From Streptomyces nigra (lineage in GTDB: Bacteria > Actinomycetota > Actinomycetes > Streptomycetales > Streptomycetaceae), in assembly GCF_003074055.1 (NCBI RefSeq), contig NZ_CP029043.1:1364001-1428000 (forward strand): a stretch of 64,000 nt of DNA. The letters are read 5' to 3'. Made by a program: the position numbers and the translations under genes. Position 1 is the stretch's first letter, and each line of letters starts with the position of its first letter. This document shows positions 10,094-18,928 of the stretch, one piece after another. The notes below the pieces were generated by a model, which saw nothing but the letters and a program-made list of their open reading frames with translations, was not told the origin of the DNA and did not search any database.

Positions 10094-10123
10094 GGGGCGG
10101 CTCCTCGCCGATGGAGCCGCCCC
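10094..10123 (+). terminator. Terminator of the glpFKD operon
   Basis: Perfect 11-base stem (GGGGCGGCTCC / GGAGCCGCCCC) with an 8-base loop, about 125 bases after the glpD stop and just before the next gene. Confidence 0.8.
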
Positions 10124-10202
10124 TTCGCGCTGCCCGGACCCCGTACATAATGTGGGCCGAGACATCGGAGGTCTCGTGGGGCGGACGAGGGGGAGGGCGG
10201 CC

Positions 10203-10874
10203 ATGGCGGTCACCGACGAGGCGATCGAGAAGATCAAGGCGATGATCGTCTCCGGCGCGCTGCGCCCCGGGGACCGGCTGCCGAAGGAGAGCGAACTCGC
10301 GGCCGCGCTGGGACTGTCCCGCAACTCGCTGCGGGAGGCGGTGCGGGCGCTGTCGCTGATCCGCATCCTGGACGTCCGGCAGGGCGACGGGACGTATGTG
10401 ACCAGCCTGGACCCGCAGTTGCTGCTGGAGGCGCTGAGCTTCGTCGTCGACTTCCACCGCGACGACACCGTGCTGGAGTTCCTGGCGGTGCGCCGCATCC
10501 TGGAGCCGGCGGCCACGGCGATGGCGGCGGCCCGGATCAGCGAGCAGCAGCTCGACGGGCTGGCCGGTGAGCTGGACCGGCTCGGTGACGCCCCGTCGGT
10601 GGAGGAACTCGTCGCGAGCGACCTGGAGTTCCACCGGGGCATCGTGCGGGCGTCGGGCAACTCGGTGCTCTGCTCGCTGGTGGACGGACTGTCGGGGCCG
10701 ACGACGCGGGCCCGGATCTGGCGGGGGCTCACCCAGGAGGACGCGGTCGCCCGGACCCTGCACGAGCACCGGGCGATCCTCGCGGCGCTGCGGGACCGGG
10801 ACGCGGAGGCGGCGCGGTCGTGGGCGACCGTGCACATCGCGAGCGTGGAGCAGTGGCTGCGTTCGACGCTGTGA
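10203..10874 (+). CDS. FadR/GntR-family transcriptional regulator
   Basis: DNA-binding regulator of 223 residues. It has a GntR winged helix at residues about 5-70 (LPKESELAAALGLSRNSLREAVRAL, then a wing ending QGDGTYV) and an all-helical FCD ligand-binding domain with the metal-type motif DLEFHRGIVRASGN. The target and ligand are unknown. The ATG at 10203 follows GGGGGAGG. In-frame GTG codons at 10152 and about 10176 are possible alternatives, the latter also having GGAGG. It stands alone between the glp terminator and the PAC2 gene. Confidence 0.88.
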   Translation: MAVTDEAIEKIKAMIVSGALRPGDRLPKESELAAALGLSRNSLREAVRALSLIRILDVRQGDGTYVTSLDPQLLLEALSFVVDFHRDDTVLEFLAVRRILEPAATAMAAARISEQQLDGLAGELDRLGDAPSVEELVASDLEFHRGIVRASGNSVLCSLVDGLSGPTTRARIWRGLTQEDAVARTLHEHRAILAALRDRDAEAARSWATVHIASVEQWLRSTL

Positions 10875-11016
10875 CGTCGGATCTCTGCCGGGGGTGTTCC
10901 CGGGTGGGGATCGGGGCAGTGATCCCGCATCCCCCGTACGAGGGGGCTGCGGGCGCCCCCGCCGCACGCCGTAAGGTTGGTTCGTCAGGCGAGGGCACGT
11001 CGGAAGGAGGCGCTGG

Positions 11017-12033
11017 GTGATCGAGCTCGAGGGGGTTCCCGAGCTGATCGACCCGGTCATGGTGGCCGCGTTCGAGGGCTGGAACGATGCCGGCGACGCC
11101 GCCTCCACCGCGGTCGCGCATCTGGACAGGGAGTGGAAGGGCGAGGTGTTCGCGGCGCTGGACGCCGAGGACTACTACGACTTCCAGGTGAACCGGCCCA
11201 CGGTGTGGATGGACGCCGGAGTGCGCAAGATCACGTGGCCGACGACCCGGCTCTCGGTGGTCCGCGTCGGCGGTGACAAGCCGCGCGACCTGGTGCTGGT
11301 ACGCGGGATCGAACCGTCCATGCGCTGGCGCTCGTTCTGCAACGAGCTGCTCGGCTTCGCGCACGAGCTGGGCGTGGAGCTGGTGGTCATCCTGGGCGCC
11401 CTGCTCGGTGACACTCCGCACACCCGTCCGGTCCCGATCAGCGGGACCACCTCCGACCCGGATCTGGCGCGCCGGATGGATCTGGAGGAGACCAAGTACG
11501 AGGGCCCCACGGGCATCGTGGGCATCCTCCAGGAGGCCTGTACGCACGCCGGGGTGCCGGCGGTGTCGCTGTGGGCGGCGGTGCCGCACTACGTGTCGCA
11601 GCCGCCGAACCCGAAGGCGACGCTGGCGCTGCTGAACCGGCTCGAGGACCTGATCGACGTGCGCATCCCGCTGGGCGAGCTGCCCGAGGACGCGCGCGCC
11701 TGGCAGGTCGGCGTGGACCAGCTGGCCGCGGAGGACAGCGAGGTCGCCGAGTATGTGCAGTCGCTGGAGGAGGCCCGGGACACCGCGGAGCTGCCGGAGG
11801 CGTCGGGCGAGGCGATCGCCCGCGAGTTCGAGCGCTATCTGCGCCGCCGGGACGGTGGCGGGCCGACGGCCGGCGGGCACGCCACCGACGGCCAGGACGG
11901 CCCGTCGGGACCGCCGTTCCGCCGTGAGGGCCCCGGTGGCCCCGGTGGCCGCACCCGTCCGCCGAAGCCGCCGCGGCCGGGCGGGAAGGACAGTACGGAC
12001 ACGGACGCCGACGACGAGTCGTCGGAGGACTGA
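11017..12033 (+). CDS. PAC2 family protein (proteasome-assembly-chaperone-like fold)
   Basis: Cytosolic protein of 338 residues of unknown role. Its PAC2 domain (about residues 10-280) starts with PELIDPVMVAAFEGWNDAGDAAS and includes the conserved GALLGDTPHTRP segment. PAC2 proteins resemble archaeal and eukaryotic proteasome assembly chaperones and are common in actinobacteria, but a function here is not established. The last 60 residues are low-complexity Gly/Pro/Arg and end in an acidic tail (TDTDADDESSED), probably disordered. The GTG start follows GGAAGGAGG. It converges on the mshC cluster, with a bidirectional hairpin between them. Confidence 0.9.
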   Translation: MIELEGVPELIDPVMVAAFEGWNDAGDAASTAVAHLDREWKGEVFAALDAEDYYDFQVNRPTVWMDAGVRKITWPTTRLSVVRVGGDKPRDLVLVRGIEPSMRWRSFCNELLGFAHELGVELVVILGALLGDTPHTRPVPISGTTSDPDLARRMDLEETKYEGPTGIVGILQEACTHAGVPAVSLWAAVPHYVSQPPNPKATLALLNRLEDLIDVRIPLGELPEDARAWQVGVDQLAAEDSEVAEYVQSLEEARDTAELPEASGEAIAREFERYLRRRDGGGPTAGGHATDGQDGPSGPPFRREGPGGPGGRTRPPKPPRPGGKDSTDTDADDESSED

Positions 12034-12048
12034 GGTCCACGGGTGGAC

Positions 12049-12086
12049 GAAGGAGGGCGGTGCGCCGGTGCGCACCGCCCTCCTTC
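12049..12086. terminator. Bidirectional terminator between PAC2 gene and mshC
   Basis: A 17-base perfect stem (arms 12049-12065 and 12070-12086) with a 4-base CGGT loop lies between two convergent genes. Confidence 0.9.
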
Positions 12087-12102
12087 TTCGTGTTCTGCCC
12101 GG

Positions 12103-13332
12103 CTACAGGGCGACGCCCAGGAGCGCGTCCACGGCGCGGGAGACGACGCCGGGAGCCCCGATGTCCGTTCCGCCGTGCTCCTGCTGTGCGGCGGCCCAGC
12201 GGTCGACGGCGGCGAGCGCGGTGGGCGCGTCCAGGTCGTTCGCGAGGGCGTCGCGGATCTCCTCGACCAGCGCCTCGGCGGGCGGTCCGTCGGGCCGGGA
12301 CACGGCGGCGCGCCAGCGGTCGAGGCGGGCGACGGCGTCCCGGAGCACGTCGTCGGTGTACTCCCAGTCGGCCCGGTAGTGGTGGGCCAGCAGGGCGAGC
12401 CGGATGGCGGCCGGGTCGACGCCGTCACGGCGCAGCTGGGACACGAAGACGAGGTTGCCCTTGGACTTGGACATCTTCTCGCCGTGCAGGGCGACCATGC
12501 CGGCGTGGACGTACGCCTTGGCCATGGGGAACTCGCCGGTCAGCACCTGGGCGTGGGAGGCGCCCATCTCGTGGTGCGGGAAGGCGAGGTCGGAGCCGCC
12601 GCCCTGGACGTCGAAGCCCATGCCGAGGTGGTCGAGGGCGATGGCGACGCACTCGATGTGCCAGCCGGGGCGGCCCCGCCCGAGCGAGCCGCCGTCCCAG
12701 CTGGGCTCGCCCGGGCGGGCGGCCATCCACAGCATCGGGTCGAGGGGGTTCTTCTTGCCCGGGCGGTCCGGGTCGCCGCCGCGCTCGGCGGACAGCAGCC
12801 GCATGGCGGCGGCGTCCAGGTTGGAGACCTCGCCGAAGTGCGGGTCGGACTCGACGGAGAAGTAGATGTCGCCGTCGAGCTCGTAGGCGGCGCCGGCCTC
12901 GCGGAGGCGTTCGACCAGCGGGACGATCCCGGGTATGGCCTCGACGGCGCCGATGTAGTGGCGCGGCGGCAGCATCCGCAGGGCCGTCATGTCCTCGCGG
13001 AAGAGGGCGGTCTCCTTCTCGGCGAGGGCAACCCAGTCGACGTTGTCGCGCTCGGCCCGCTCCAGGAGCGGATCGTCGACGTCGGTGACGTTCTGGACGT
13101 AGTGGACCTGGCGCTTGGTGTCGAGCCACACGCGCTGCACGAGGTCGAACGCGTTGTAGGTCGCCGCGTGCCCCAGGTGGGTGGCGTCGTACGGGGTGAT
13201 GCCGCAGACGTAGATACGGGCGACGGGACCGGGGTCGAGGGTGACGAGGCCGCCGGTCGCGGTGTCGTGGATCCTCAGGTCGCGGCCCTGACCAGGCAGG
13301 GCGGGGACCTCAGAAGCGGGCCAGGCATGCAT
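12103..13332 (-). CDS. mshC: Cysteine:glucosaminyl-inositol ligase of mycothiol synthesis
   Basis: ATP-dependent ligase joining L-cysteine to 1-O-(2-amino-glucosyl)-myo-inositol, the third step of mycothiol biosynthesis. It is a paralogue of cysteinyl-tRNA synthetase. The 409 residues show the class I signatures HLGH (in [16 protein letters not shown]) and [10 protein letters not shown], and Zn ligands including CGITPYD and HHEMG. It is distinguished from CysS by the shorter C-terminus and by the opening [10 protein letters not shown], typical of MshC. No clear ribosome binding site precedes the ATG at 13332. It is the last gene of a conserved leftward cluster (phosphomutase, DUF3090, SCO1664 family, mshC). 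Confidence 0.95.
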   Translation of the reverse strand: MHAWPASEVPALPGQGRDLRIHDTATGGLVTLDPGPVARIYVCGITPYDATHLGHAATYNAFDLVQRVWLDTKRQVHYVQNVTDVDDPLLERAERDNVDWVALAEKETALFREDMTALRMLPPRHYIGAVEAIPGIVPLVERLREAGAAYELDGDIYFSVESDPHFGEVSNLDAAAMRLLSAERGGDPDRPGKKNPLDPMLWMAARPGEPSWDGGSLGRGRPGWHIECVAIALDHLGMGFDVQGGGSDLAFPHHEMGASHAQVLTGEFPMAKAYVHAGMVALHGEKMSKSKGNLVFVSQLRRDGVDPAAIRLALLAHHYRADWEYTDDVLRDAVARLDRWRAAVSRPDGPPAEALVEEIRDALANDLDAPTALAAVDRWAAAQQEHGGTDIGAPGVVSRAVDALLGVAL

Positions 13333-13446
13333 GTCATGAGCCTAACCGGACGGATGTTCCGTATACGAACCGGACCGGCCCGGATGGCCGGTAAGGCGTT
13401 CTTGCGAGTGGGCGACCGGTGTGCTGCCGACCGCCCGGCCGGGGGG

Positions 13447-14265
13447 CTACACGGGAGGCCAGGGGATGGCGGGCCAGTCGCCGCCGGGCTGCGGGTGGAC
13501 GCCGGTGGTCAGAAGATCGGTGACCCGCGCGCGGGTGGCGTCCAACTCGGCGGGGGTGATCAGCTGTGCGAGGCGCGCCGCGAGCGGGCCGCCCTCCCCG
13601 AGCCCCTCGTCCAGGGTGCGCAGGACCCGCAGGGCGTCGTCGGTGAACGGCTCCCCCGCCCAGCCCCACAGCAGGGTCCTCAGCTTGTTCTCGACGTTGA
13701 AGGTGACGCCGTGGTCGATGCCGTGGAGCCGGCCGTCCGCGGTGGGCAGCAGATGCCCGCCCTTGCGGTCGGCGTTGTTGATCACGGCGTCGAGGACGGC
13801 GAGCCGCCGCAGCCGTTCGTCGTCGGCGTGCACGAGGAGGGCGGTGCGGCCCTCGCCGACCTCGGCGAAGCCGATCGCCTTCCAGCCCGGCTCGGGCTCC
13901 TCCCCGTCCACCAGGGCGAGGAGCTCTGCCTCGGGTGCCACGTCGATCCACAGCTGGACCATGCCCTCGCCGTACGGGCCGTCGCGGAGCACGGTGGGCG
14001 GTACGAGCCCCCAGCCGGTCGCCTCGGAGACCTCGTACGCGGCGACCTCCCGCTGGGCGAGGGTGCCGTCGGGGAAGTCCCACAGGGGCCGCTCGCCGGC
14101 GACCGGCTTGTACACGCAGGACGCCTCACGGCCGTCGAGGGCGACGGTGCACAGCAGCGCGGCGTTGGACGCCTCGCGGATGCGGCCGCGCACCGTCAGC
14201 TCACCCTCGGTGAGCAGGTCCACGGGGGTCACGCTCCGCGGCGGTATCCGTTCTGGCGCGGACAT
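13447..14265 (-). CDS. SCO1664 family protein (kinase-like fold, mshC-linked)
   Basis: Conserved actinobacterial protein of 272 residues without established function, in the family also described as TIGR03843. Visible motifs are NAALLCTVALDGREASCVYKP near the start, AVINNADRKGGHLL in the middle and GIDHGVTFNVENKLRTLLWGW after it. Lys-containing VYKP, the NADRKGGH loop and IDHG recall PI3/PI4- or HipA-type kinase active sites (Lys, catalytic Asp with Asn, metal-binding Asp), so a small-molecule or protein kinase is plausible but unproven. The ATG at 14265 has AAGGA upstream and lies within the last codons of the preceding DUF3090 gene, suggesting translational coupling. Confidence 0.88.
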   Translation of the reverse strand: MSAPERIPPRSVTPVDLLTEGELTVRGRIREASNAALLCTVALDGREASCVYKPVAGERPLWDFPDGTLAQREVAAYEVSEATGWGLVPPTVLRDGPYGEGMVQLWIDVAPEAELLALVDGEEPEPGWKAIGFAEVGEGRTALLVHADDERLRRLAVLDAVINNADRKGGHLLPTADGRLHGIDHGVTFNVENKLRTLLWGWAGEPFTDDALRVLRTLDEGLGEGGPLAARLAQLITPAELDATRARVTDLLTTGVHPQPGGDWPAIPWPPV

Positions 14266-14819
14266 ACGTGTCCTTCCGGGTCGAGCGGGAGGCTGCACAG
14301 CGGGCACGGCGGCCGCCCGGCGTTGACGACGTCGAGGGCGCGTTTGGCGAAGGCCCTCGCCTGGGCGCCGGTGAGCCGGACCCGCAGCATCGGGGGGCCG
14401 TTCTCCTCGTCCTGGAGGAGCCGCTCCTCGGCCTCGGCGAGGTCCTCATCGGTCTCGGCGTCGAGCTCCACCAGGGCCTGCGCCTCGACGATCATGCGCT
14501 GTTCCTCGCCGTCCCAGGCCAGGGCCATGGTGCCGACGCGGAACTCCTCCTCGACGGGGGTCTCCAGCGGATCGGTGTCGGCGATCTCGCTGGGGGCCAC
14601 GGCGGGGACGGCCGCGCTGCCCCCGCTGCGCCGTACGACCTCGTCGAGCAGTTCATCCATGCGCTCGGCGAGGGCGGCGACCTGCGTCTTCTCCAGGGCC
14701 ACGCTGGTCACCCGGGGGCCTGCGGTGGCCTGGAGGAAGAACGTACGGCGTCCGGGCAGTCCGACCGTGCCGGCCACGAAACGGTCCGGGGGGTCGTAGA
14801 GGAACACCTGACGGGACAC
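14229..14819 (-). CDS. DUF3090 family protein (possible zinc protein)
   Basis: Conserved actinobacterial protein of 196 residues, function unknown. The start MSRQVFLYDPPDRFVAGTVG and the segment RTFFLQATAGPRV are family hallmarks. The C-terminus CPLCSLPLDPEGHVCPRQNGY holds a CxxC and a later His/Cys pair that could bind zinc. The GTG start at 14819 follows GGAGACAGGAC. It overlaps the downstream SCO1664-family gene by 37 bases and belongs to the mshC cluster. Confidence 0.92.
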   Translation of the reverse strand: MSRQVFLYDPPDRFVAGTVGLPGRRTFFLQATAGPRVTSVALEKTQVAALAERMDELLDEVVRRSGGSAAVPAVAPSEIADTDPLETPVEEEFRVGTMALAWDGEEQRMIVEAQALVELDAETDEDLAEAEERLLQDEENGPPMLRVRLTGAQARAFAKRALDVVNAGRPPCPLCSLPLDPEGHVCPRQNGYRRGA

Positions 14820-14918
14820 GTCCTGTCTCCATGGGGGTCGTGAGTACGGCGGTTCGTGGAAGTCACGGGTGGTGCGGGGGGCGCTGCTTCGACCGCTTCA
14901 CCCTACTGCGCCGGACGA

Positions 14919-15605
14919 TCACGGTGCGCCCGCGCCGCCTCCGACGGCGGCGTCACCGGCCGCCGGTTCCTCGCGGGGGGCGAGGGACGCGAAGTCGCCG
15001 GTGTCCCCGAGGCGCACGAGGAACGGCCTCAGACGGGTGTAACGGATCGCGGTGATGGAACACGGTTCAACGGAGATCCTCTGGAAGAGGTCGAGATGAA
15101 GACCGAGTGCGTCCGCGACGAGCGACTTGATGATGTCGCCGTGCGAGCACATGACATAGACGGCGTCGGCGCCGTGGTCGCGCTCCACGCGCGCGTTCCA
15201 TTCGCGAACGGCCTCGGCGGCGCGGGTCTGCATGGCCCGCATCGACTCGCCGCCGGGGAACGCGGCCGCGGAGGGGTGCGCCTGGACGACGTCCATCAGC
15301 GGCTCGTCCTTGAGGTCGGCGAGCTTGCGGCCGGACCAGTCGCCGTAGTGGCACTCGCCGATGCGTTCCTCGGTGTGCGCGGTGAGGCCGGGGCGGGCGT
15401 CCAGGAGCGGGCGGATCGTCTCCTGGCAGCGCTGCAGCGGGCTGGTGACGATCTCGGCGATCGGCAGGGCGGCGAGCCGGCCGGGCAGCGCGGCGGCCTG
15501 CGCGGCCCCGCGCTCGTCGAGGGCGACGCCGGGCGTCCAGCCGGCGAGCACCCCTTCGGTGTTGGCGGTGGAACGTCCGTGGCGGACCAGGATCAGCGTG
15601 GGCAT
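14919..15605 (-). CDS. Histidine phosphatase, MSMEG_4193 family
   Basis: Predicted phosphomutase/phosphatase of the histidine phosphatase superfamily, 228 residues. The phosphohistidine motif is LVRHGRSTAN (residues about 5-14), the proton donor Glu lies in ECHYGDWSG, and the second catalytic His is in VMCSHGDIIKSL. The substrate is unknown. It heads the leftward cluster that ends with mshC, an arrangement also seen in mycobacteria. The start at 15605 is preferred because the protein then begins directly with MPTLILVRHG. An upstream in-frame ATG at 15623 would add six residues. The divergent corA starts about 60 bases away. Confidence 0.9.
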   Translation of the reverse strand: MPTLILVRHGRSTANTEGVLAGWTPGVALDERGAAQAAALPGRLAALPIAEIVTSPLQRCQETIRPLLDARPGLTAHTEERIGECHYGDWSGRKLADLKDEPLMDVVQAHPSAAAFPGGESMRAMQTRAAEAVREWNARVERDHGADAVYVMCSHGDIIKSLVADALGLHLDLFQRISVEPCSITAIRYTRLRPFLVRLGDTGDFASLAPREEPAAGDAAVGGGAGAP

Positions 15606-15667
15606 GCCGTCCAGCGTAGGCATACGGGTGGACGCACCCGGGACCGGATGACGGGAGAACACACTCT

Positions 15668-16669
15668 GTGATCGTCGACTGCGCCATCTACCGTGACGGG
15701 CGTCGTGCGGAGGGGCCCCCTCGGGACTTCTCCGACGCCCTCGACATGTGCCGCCTGCGGGACGACGCGTTCGTGTGGATCGGCCTGCACGAGCCGGCCG
15801 AGGACGAGTTCGACAAGGTCGCCGAGGAGTTCGGGCTGCATCCGCTGGCCGTGGAGGACGCGCTGAAGGCTCACCAGCGGCCGAAGATGGAGGTGTACGA
15901 CGACTCGCTGTTCGTGGTCCTCAAGCCGGTCGCCTACGAACCGAAGAGCGATGTGGTCACCGCGGGTGAGGTGATGCTGTTCATCGGCGACTCCTTCGTG
16001 GTGACGGTCCGGCACGGCGACGAGGCCCCGCTCGGGGCGGTCCGCGAGCGTCTGGAGCGGGAGCCGGACATGCTGCGGCACGGCCCGACGGCGGTGTTGT
16101 ACGCGGTCGCCGACGCCGTGGTCGACCACTATCTCGAGGTCGCCGTGGAGCTGGGCGTCGACCTGGAGGAGCTGGAGGCGGAGGTGTTCTCGCCCGAGAC
16201 GAGCGGCTCGCGGAACACGGCCTCGCGCATCTACGCCTTCAAACGGCAGGTCCTGGAGTTCCGCAGGGCGACGGGCCCGCTGGCGCAGCCCCTGGCCCGG
16301 CTCGCCCGGACCGGGCCGGGCGCCACGGAGGTGCCGTTCGTGCGCGACGAGGCGCAGCCGTTCTTCCGGGACGTCAGCGACCACCTCACACGGGTGAACG
16401 AGTCCGTGGAGGGCCTTGACCGGCTGGTCTCGGACGTCCTGTCGGCGCATCTGGCGCAGACGGGGGTGCGGCAGAACGACGACATGCGCAAGATCTCCTC
16501 GTGGGCGGCCATGGCCGCGCTCCCCACGCTGCTCGCGGGGATCTACGGCATGAACTTCGAGCACATGCCCGAGCTGACCTGGCGGTGGTCGTACCCGGTC
16601 CTGCTCGCGGTCATGGCCGCCCTGGAGGTCGCGCTGTACCGGACGTTCAAACGCCGGGGCTGGCTGTAG
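15668..16669 (+). CDS. corA: CorA-type magnesium/cobalt transporter
   Basis: Divalent cation channel of the inner membrane, 333 residues. A large soluble alpha/beta N-terminal domain and long coiled stalk (about residues 1-275) precede two C-terminal transmembrane helices. The signature YGMNF sits at the end of the first helix (about residue 293), followed by the loop EHMPELTWRWSYP. The short basic tail KRRGWL is typical. The GTG at 15668 is preceded by GGGAGAACACTCT. Transcription is divergent from the phosphomutase. Whether Mg, Co or another ion is the main substrate cannot be read from the sequence. Confidence 0.93.
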   Translation: MIVDCAIYRDGRRAEGPPRDFSDALDMCRLRDDAFVWIGLHEPAEDEFDKVAEEFGLHPLAVEDALKAHQRPKMEVYDDSLFVVLKPVAYEPKSDVVTAGEVMLFIGDSFVVTVRHGDEAPLGAVRERLEREPDMLRHGPTAVLYAVADAVVDHYLEVAVELGVDLEELEAEVFSPETSGSRNTASRIYAFKRQVLEFRRATGPLAQPLARLARTGPGATEVPFVRDEAQPFFRDVSDHLTRVNESVEGLDRLVSDVLSAHLAQTGVRQNDDMRKISSWAAMAALPTLLAGIYGMNFEHMPELTWRWSYPVLLAVMAALEVALYRTFKRRGWL

Positions 16670-16672
16670 CGG

Positions 16673-17461
16673 TCAGGCGAACTCGGGTGCCGAGGTGGCC
16701 GGTCCGCCGAGCGCGTCGCGGCGTTGCGGCATCGTCAGCGACACCATGCGCCGCCAGCCCGCGAGCCGTTCCCAGGCGTACACCGCGTGGATGCCCGCGG
16801 CGAGCACGGCGGCCTTGGGGCGGGACCAGCCCAGGATGCGGCCCATGTGGTCCATGACCGCGAGGCTGACGTCCCGGTAGATCCGGATCTCGGCGAGGGC
16901 GCACTCGCGCAGGGTGCGCTGGATGGCCCGGCCGTGTCCCTGGGCGGCGTAGCGCAGCAGTTCCTCGTGGCAGTAGGCGAGGTGGTTGTCCTCGTCGCCC
17001 GAGATCATCCGGACCGCGCGGCCGATGTCGGGGTGGTCGGCGAAGTGCTTGCGCAGCAGTTCCATCTGCTCGGAGGCGCGCTGCTCGGTGACCCTGCTGT
17101 GCGCGAGGTAGGTGACGATGTCCTGCACGGTGAGCGGCTGGTCGCTCTTGAGCTTGTCGTGGGCGAGGCCGATGCCGTGCCGCTCCAGCAGCATCGTGTA
17201 GTCGGTCTCGGGCGGGACGGGCACCGGTTCGAGGCCGCGCTTCTTCAGCAGGGCGTTGAAGATCCGCCCGTGCTTGTCCTCGTCGGCGCCGTGCCGCGTG
17301 ATCTTGGGGGCGAGGGCGCGCTCGCTCGGGGGGACGAGCGCGGCGATGCGCGCGTTCTCCCAGCCGCCCTGGGTCTCGCCGCTGGCCGCGATGGAGCAGA
17401 ACAGCCGGAACGACTCGTCGTTGTCGAGGATCTCCTGGAACAGACTCTTGGCCGAAAGCAT
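16673..17461 (-). CDS. Ferritin-like diiron-fold protein
   Basis: Protein of 262 residues with a predicted four-helix ferritin-like fold. Candidate metal ligands come in ExxH pairs: ADEDKHGRIFN and GDEDNHLAYCHEELL, plus acidic residues in LFCSIAASGETQGGWENAR and TEQRASEQMELL. Such proteins are annotated as ferritin-like in streptomycetes. An oxidase or iron-handling role is possible but the substrate is unknown. The ATG at 17461 is preceded by GAGAGAGG at a longish spacing. Its stop is four bases from the convergent corA stop. Confidence 0.85.
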   Translation of the reverse strand: MLSAKSLFQEILDNDESFRLFCSIAASGETQGGWENARIAALVPPSERALAPKITRHGADEDKHGRIFNALLKKRGLEPVPVPPETDYTMLLERHGIGLAHDKLKSDQPLTVQDIVTYLAHSRVTEQRASEQMELLRKHFADHPDIGRAVRMISGDEDNHLAYCHEELLRYAAQGHGRAIQRTLRECALAEIRIYRDVSLAVMDHMGRILGWSRPKAAVLAAGIHAVYAWERLAGWRRMVSLTMPQRRDALGGPATSAPEFA

Positions 17462-17625
17462 CGTGGGGCACCTCTCTCAGGACGCCGCAGGACTCCGCAA
17501 AGAACGAGTCAAATGCGGCGAGAGTGGTGCTGCAACAGCTGTGTCGGACAACTGGGCCGAATGAATGACGCGCGGGTGGCTCCGGGGGCGTAACCACCCG
17601 GGGTGCGCGCCCGTTGTTCCGGATG

Positions 17626-17668
17626 ACGGCCGTGGCGGGGAAGACCCCCGAGCCCCCACCACGGCCGT
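17626..17668 (-). terminator. Hairpin after the LLM oxidoreductase gene
   Basis: Ten-base perfect arms ACGGCCGTGG and CCACGGCCGT enclose a G-rich/C-rich inner stretch that can extend the stem. It lies just past the stop of the leftward LLM gene. Confidence 0.6.
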
Positions 17669-17697
17669 AGGAATGTCCGGGGACCGGCCCCCGGGGG

Positions 17698-18753
17698 TCA
17701 GGCGAGGCCGGCGAGCTCCAGGGCCTCGACGCCGGCGCGCAGCGAGGCCAGCCGCTCGTCGAGGGTGAAGCCGGCCGGGGCGAGGGTGAGGGTGGTGACC
17801 CCGGCGGCCGCGTAGGCCTTCATGCGGTCGGCGATCCGGTCGACCGAGCCGAGCAGGGTGGTCTGGTCGATCAGGTGGTGCGGGATCGCGGCGGCCGCGC
17901 CCTGCTTGTCGCCGGACAGGTACTTGTCCTGGATCTCGGCGGCCTCCCGCTCGTAGCCCATCCGCTGGGCGAGCTGGTTGTAGAAGTTCTGCTTGCGGCT
18001 GCCCATGCCGCCGACGTACAGCGCCGTGTAGGGACGGAAGGTGTCGGCGAGGGTGGCCACGTCCTTGTCGTCGCCCACGGCGAGCGGGACGGTCGGGCAG
18101 ATGTCGAAGCCCTCGAGGGTCTTGCCCGCCTTCTCGCGGCCCGCACGGATGTGCTTGACGGCGGTGTCCTCCAGGTGGTCGGCGGACGGGAAGATCAGCA
18201 GGGCGCCGTCGGCGATCTCACCGGTCTGCTCGAGGTTCTTCGGGCCGATCGCGGCGATGTACAGCGGGATGTGCTCGCGCTGCGGGTGCACGGTGAGCTT
18301 GAGGGGCTTGCCCGGGCCGCCGGGGAGGGGCAGGGTCCAGTGCTCGCCCTCGAAGGAGAGGCGCTCGCGGGTCATCGCCTTGCGGACGATCTCGACGTAC
18401 TCACGGGTGCGGGCCAGCGGCTTGTCGAATTTGACGCCGTACCAGCCCTCGGAGACCTGGGGGCCGGAGACGCCGAGGCCGAGCCGGAAGCGGCCGCCGG
18501 ACAGGGAGTCCAGGGTCGCGGCGGTCATGGCGGTCATCGCGGGCTGGCGGGCCGGGATCTGGAAGATCGCGGAGCCGACGTCGATGCGCTCGGTCCGGGC
18601 GGCGACCCAGCTGAGCACGGTGGCCGCGTCCGAGCCGTACGCCTCGGCGGCCCAGCACACGGCGTACCCGAGCCGGTCGGCCTCCTGCGCGACGGCGAGA
18701 TTGTCCGCGTCCATTCCGGCACCCCAGTAGCCGAGGTTGATCCCGAGCTGCAT
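17698..18753 (-). CDS. LLM-class F420-dependent oxidoreductase
   Basis: Flavin/F420 TIM-barrel oxidoreductase of the luciferase-like monooxygenase superfamily, 351 residues. Family features are the opening MQLGINLGYWG, the WAAEAYGSDA segment, GRFRLGLGVSGPQVSEGWYG and the C-terminal TLLGSVDRIADRMKAYAAAGVTTL. The lack of a paired flavin reductase and the actinomycete setting favour coenzyme F420 rather than FMN. The substrate is unknown. The ATG at 18753 follows AGAGGAG. A near-perfect palindrome lies 13-26 bases before the start and could be a repressor site. Confidence 0.92.
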   Translation of the reverse strand: MQLGINLGYWGAGMDADNLAVAQEADRLGYAVCWAAEAYGSDAATVLSWVAARTERIDVGSAIFQIPARQPAMTAMTAATLDSLSGGRFRLGLGVSGPQVSEGWYGVKFDKPLARTREYVEIVRKAMTRERLSFEGEHWTLPLPGGPGKPLKLTVHPQREHIPLYIAAIGPKNLEQTGEIADGALLIFPSADHLEDTAVKHIRAGREKAGKTLEGFDICPTVPLAVGDDKDVATLADTFRPYTALYVGGMGSRKQNFYNQLAQRMGYEREAAEIQDKYLSGDKQGAAAAIPHHLIDQTTLLGSVDRIADRMKAYAAAGVTTLTLAPAGFTLDERLASLRAGVEALELAGLA

Positions 18754-18765
18754 GGCCGACTCCTC

Positions 18766-18779
18766 TTACCGATCAGTAA
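18766..18779. promoter_or_regulatory. Candidate operator in front of the LLM gene
   Basis: TTACCGATCAGTAA is a 14-base palindrome with six of seven pairs matching, immediately upstream of the ribosome binding site. It looks like a TetR-type operator. No regulator gene is adjacent. Confidence 0.45.
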
Positions 18780-18928
18780 CGTCCTGTGTGGGCCAGACCT
18801 TAGCGCGGGGGGCCGGTCACGGGGAGGGCGGTGTGGCGGGCGTCGCCCGGCCGGCGGCCCGCACCTCGCCGAAACTGGTCATCCACAGGCCCCCACAGGT
18901 CAGGTTCTGGCCAGTAATCTCGGCGTTC

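Noticed and set aside
12103-13332. Second cysteinyl-tRNA synthetase
   Set aside because: The N-terminus, the shorter length of 409 residues and the neighbouring DUF3090/SCO1664/phosphomutase genes identify MshC.
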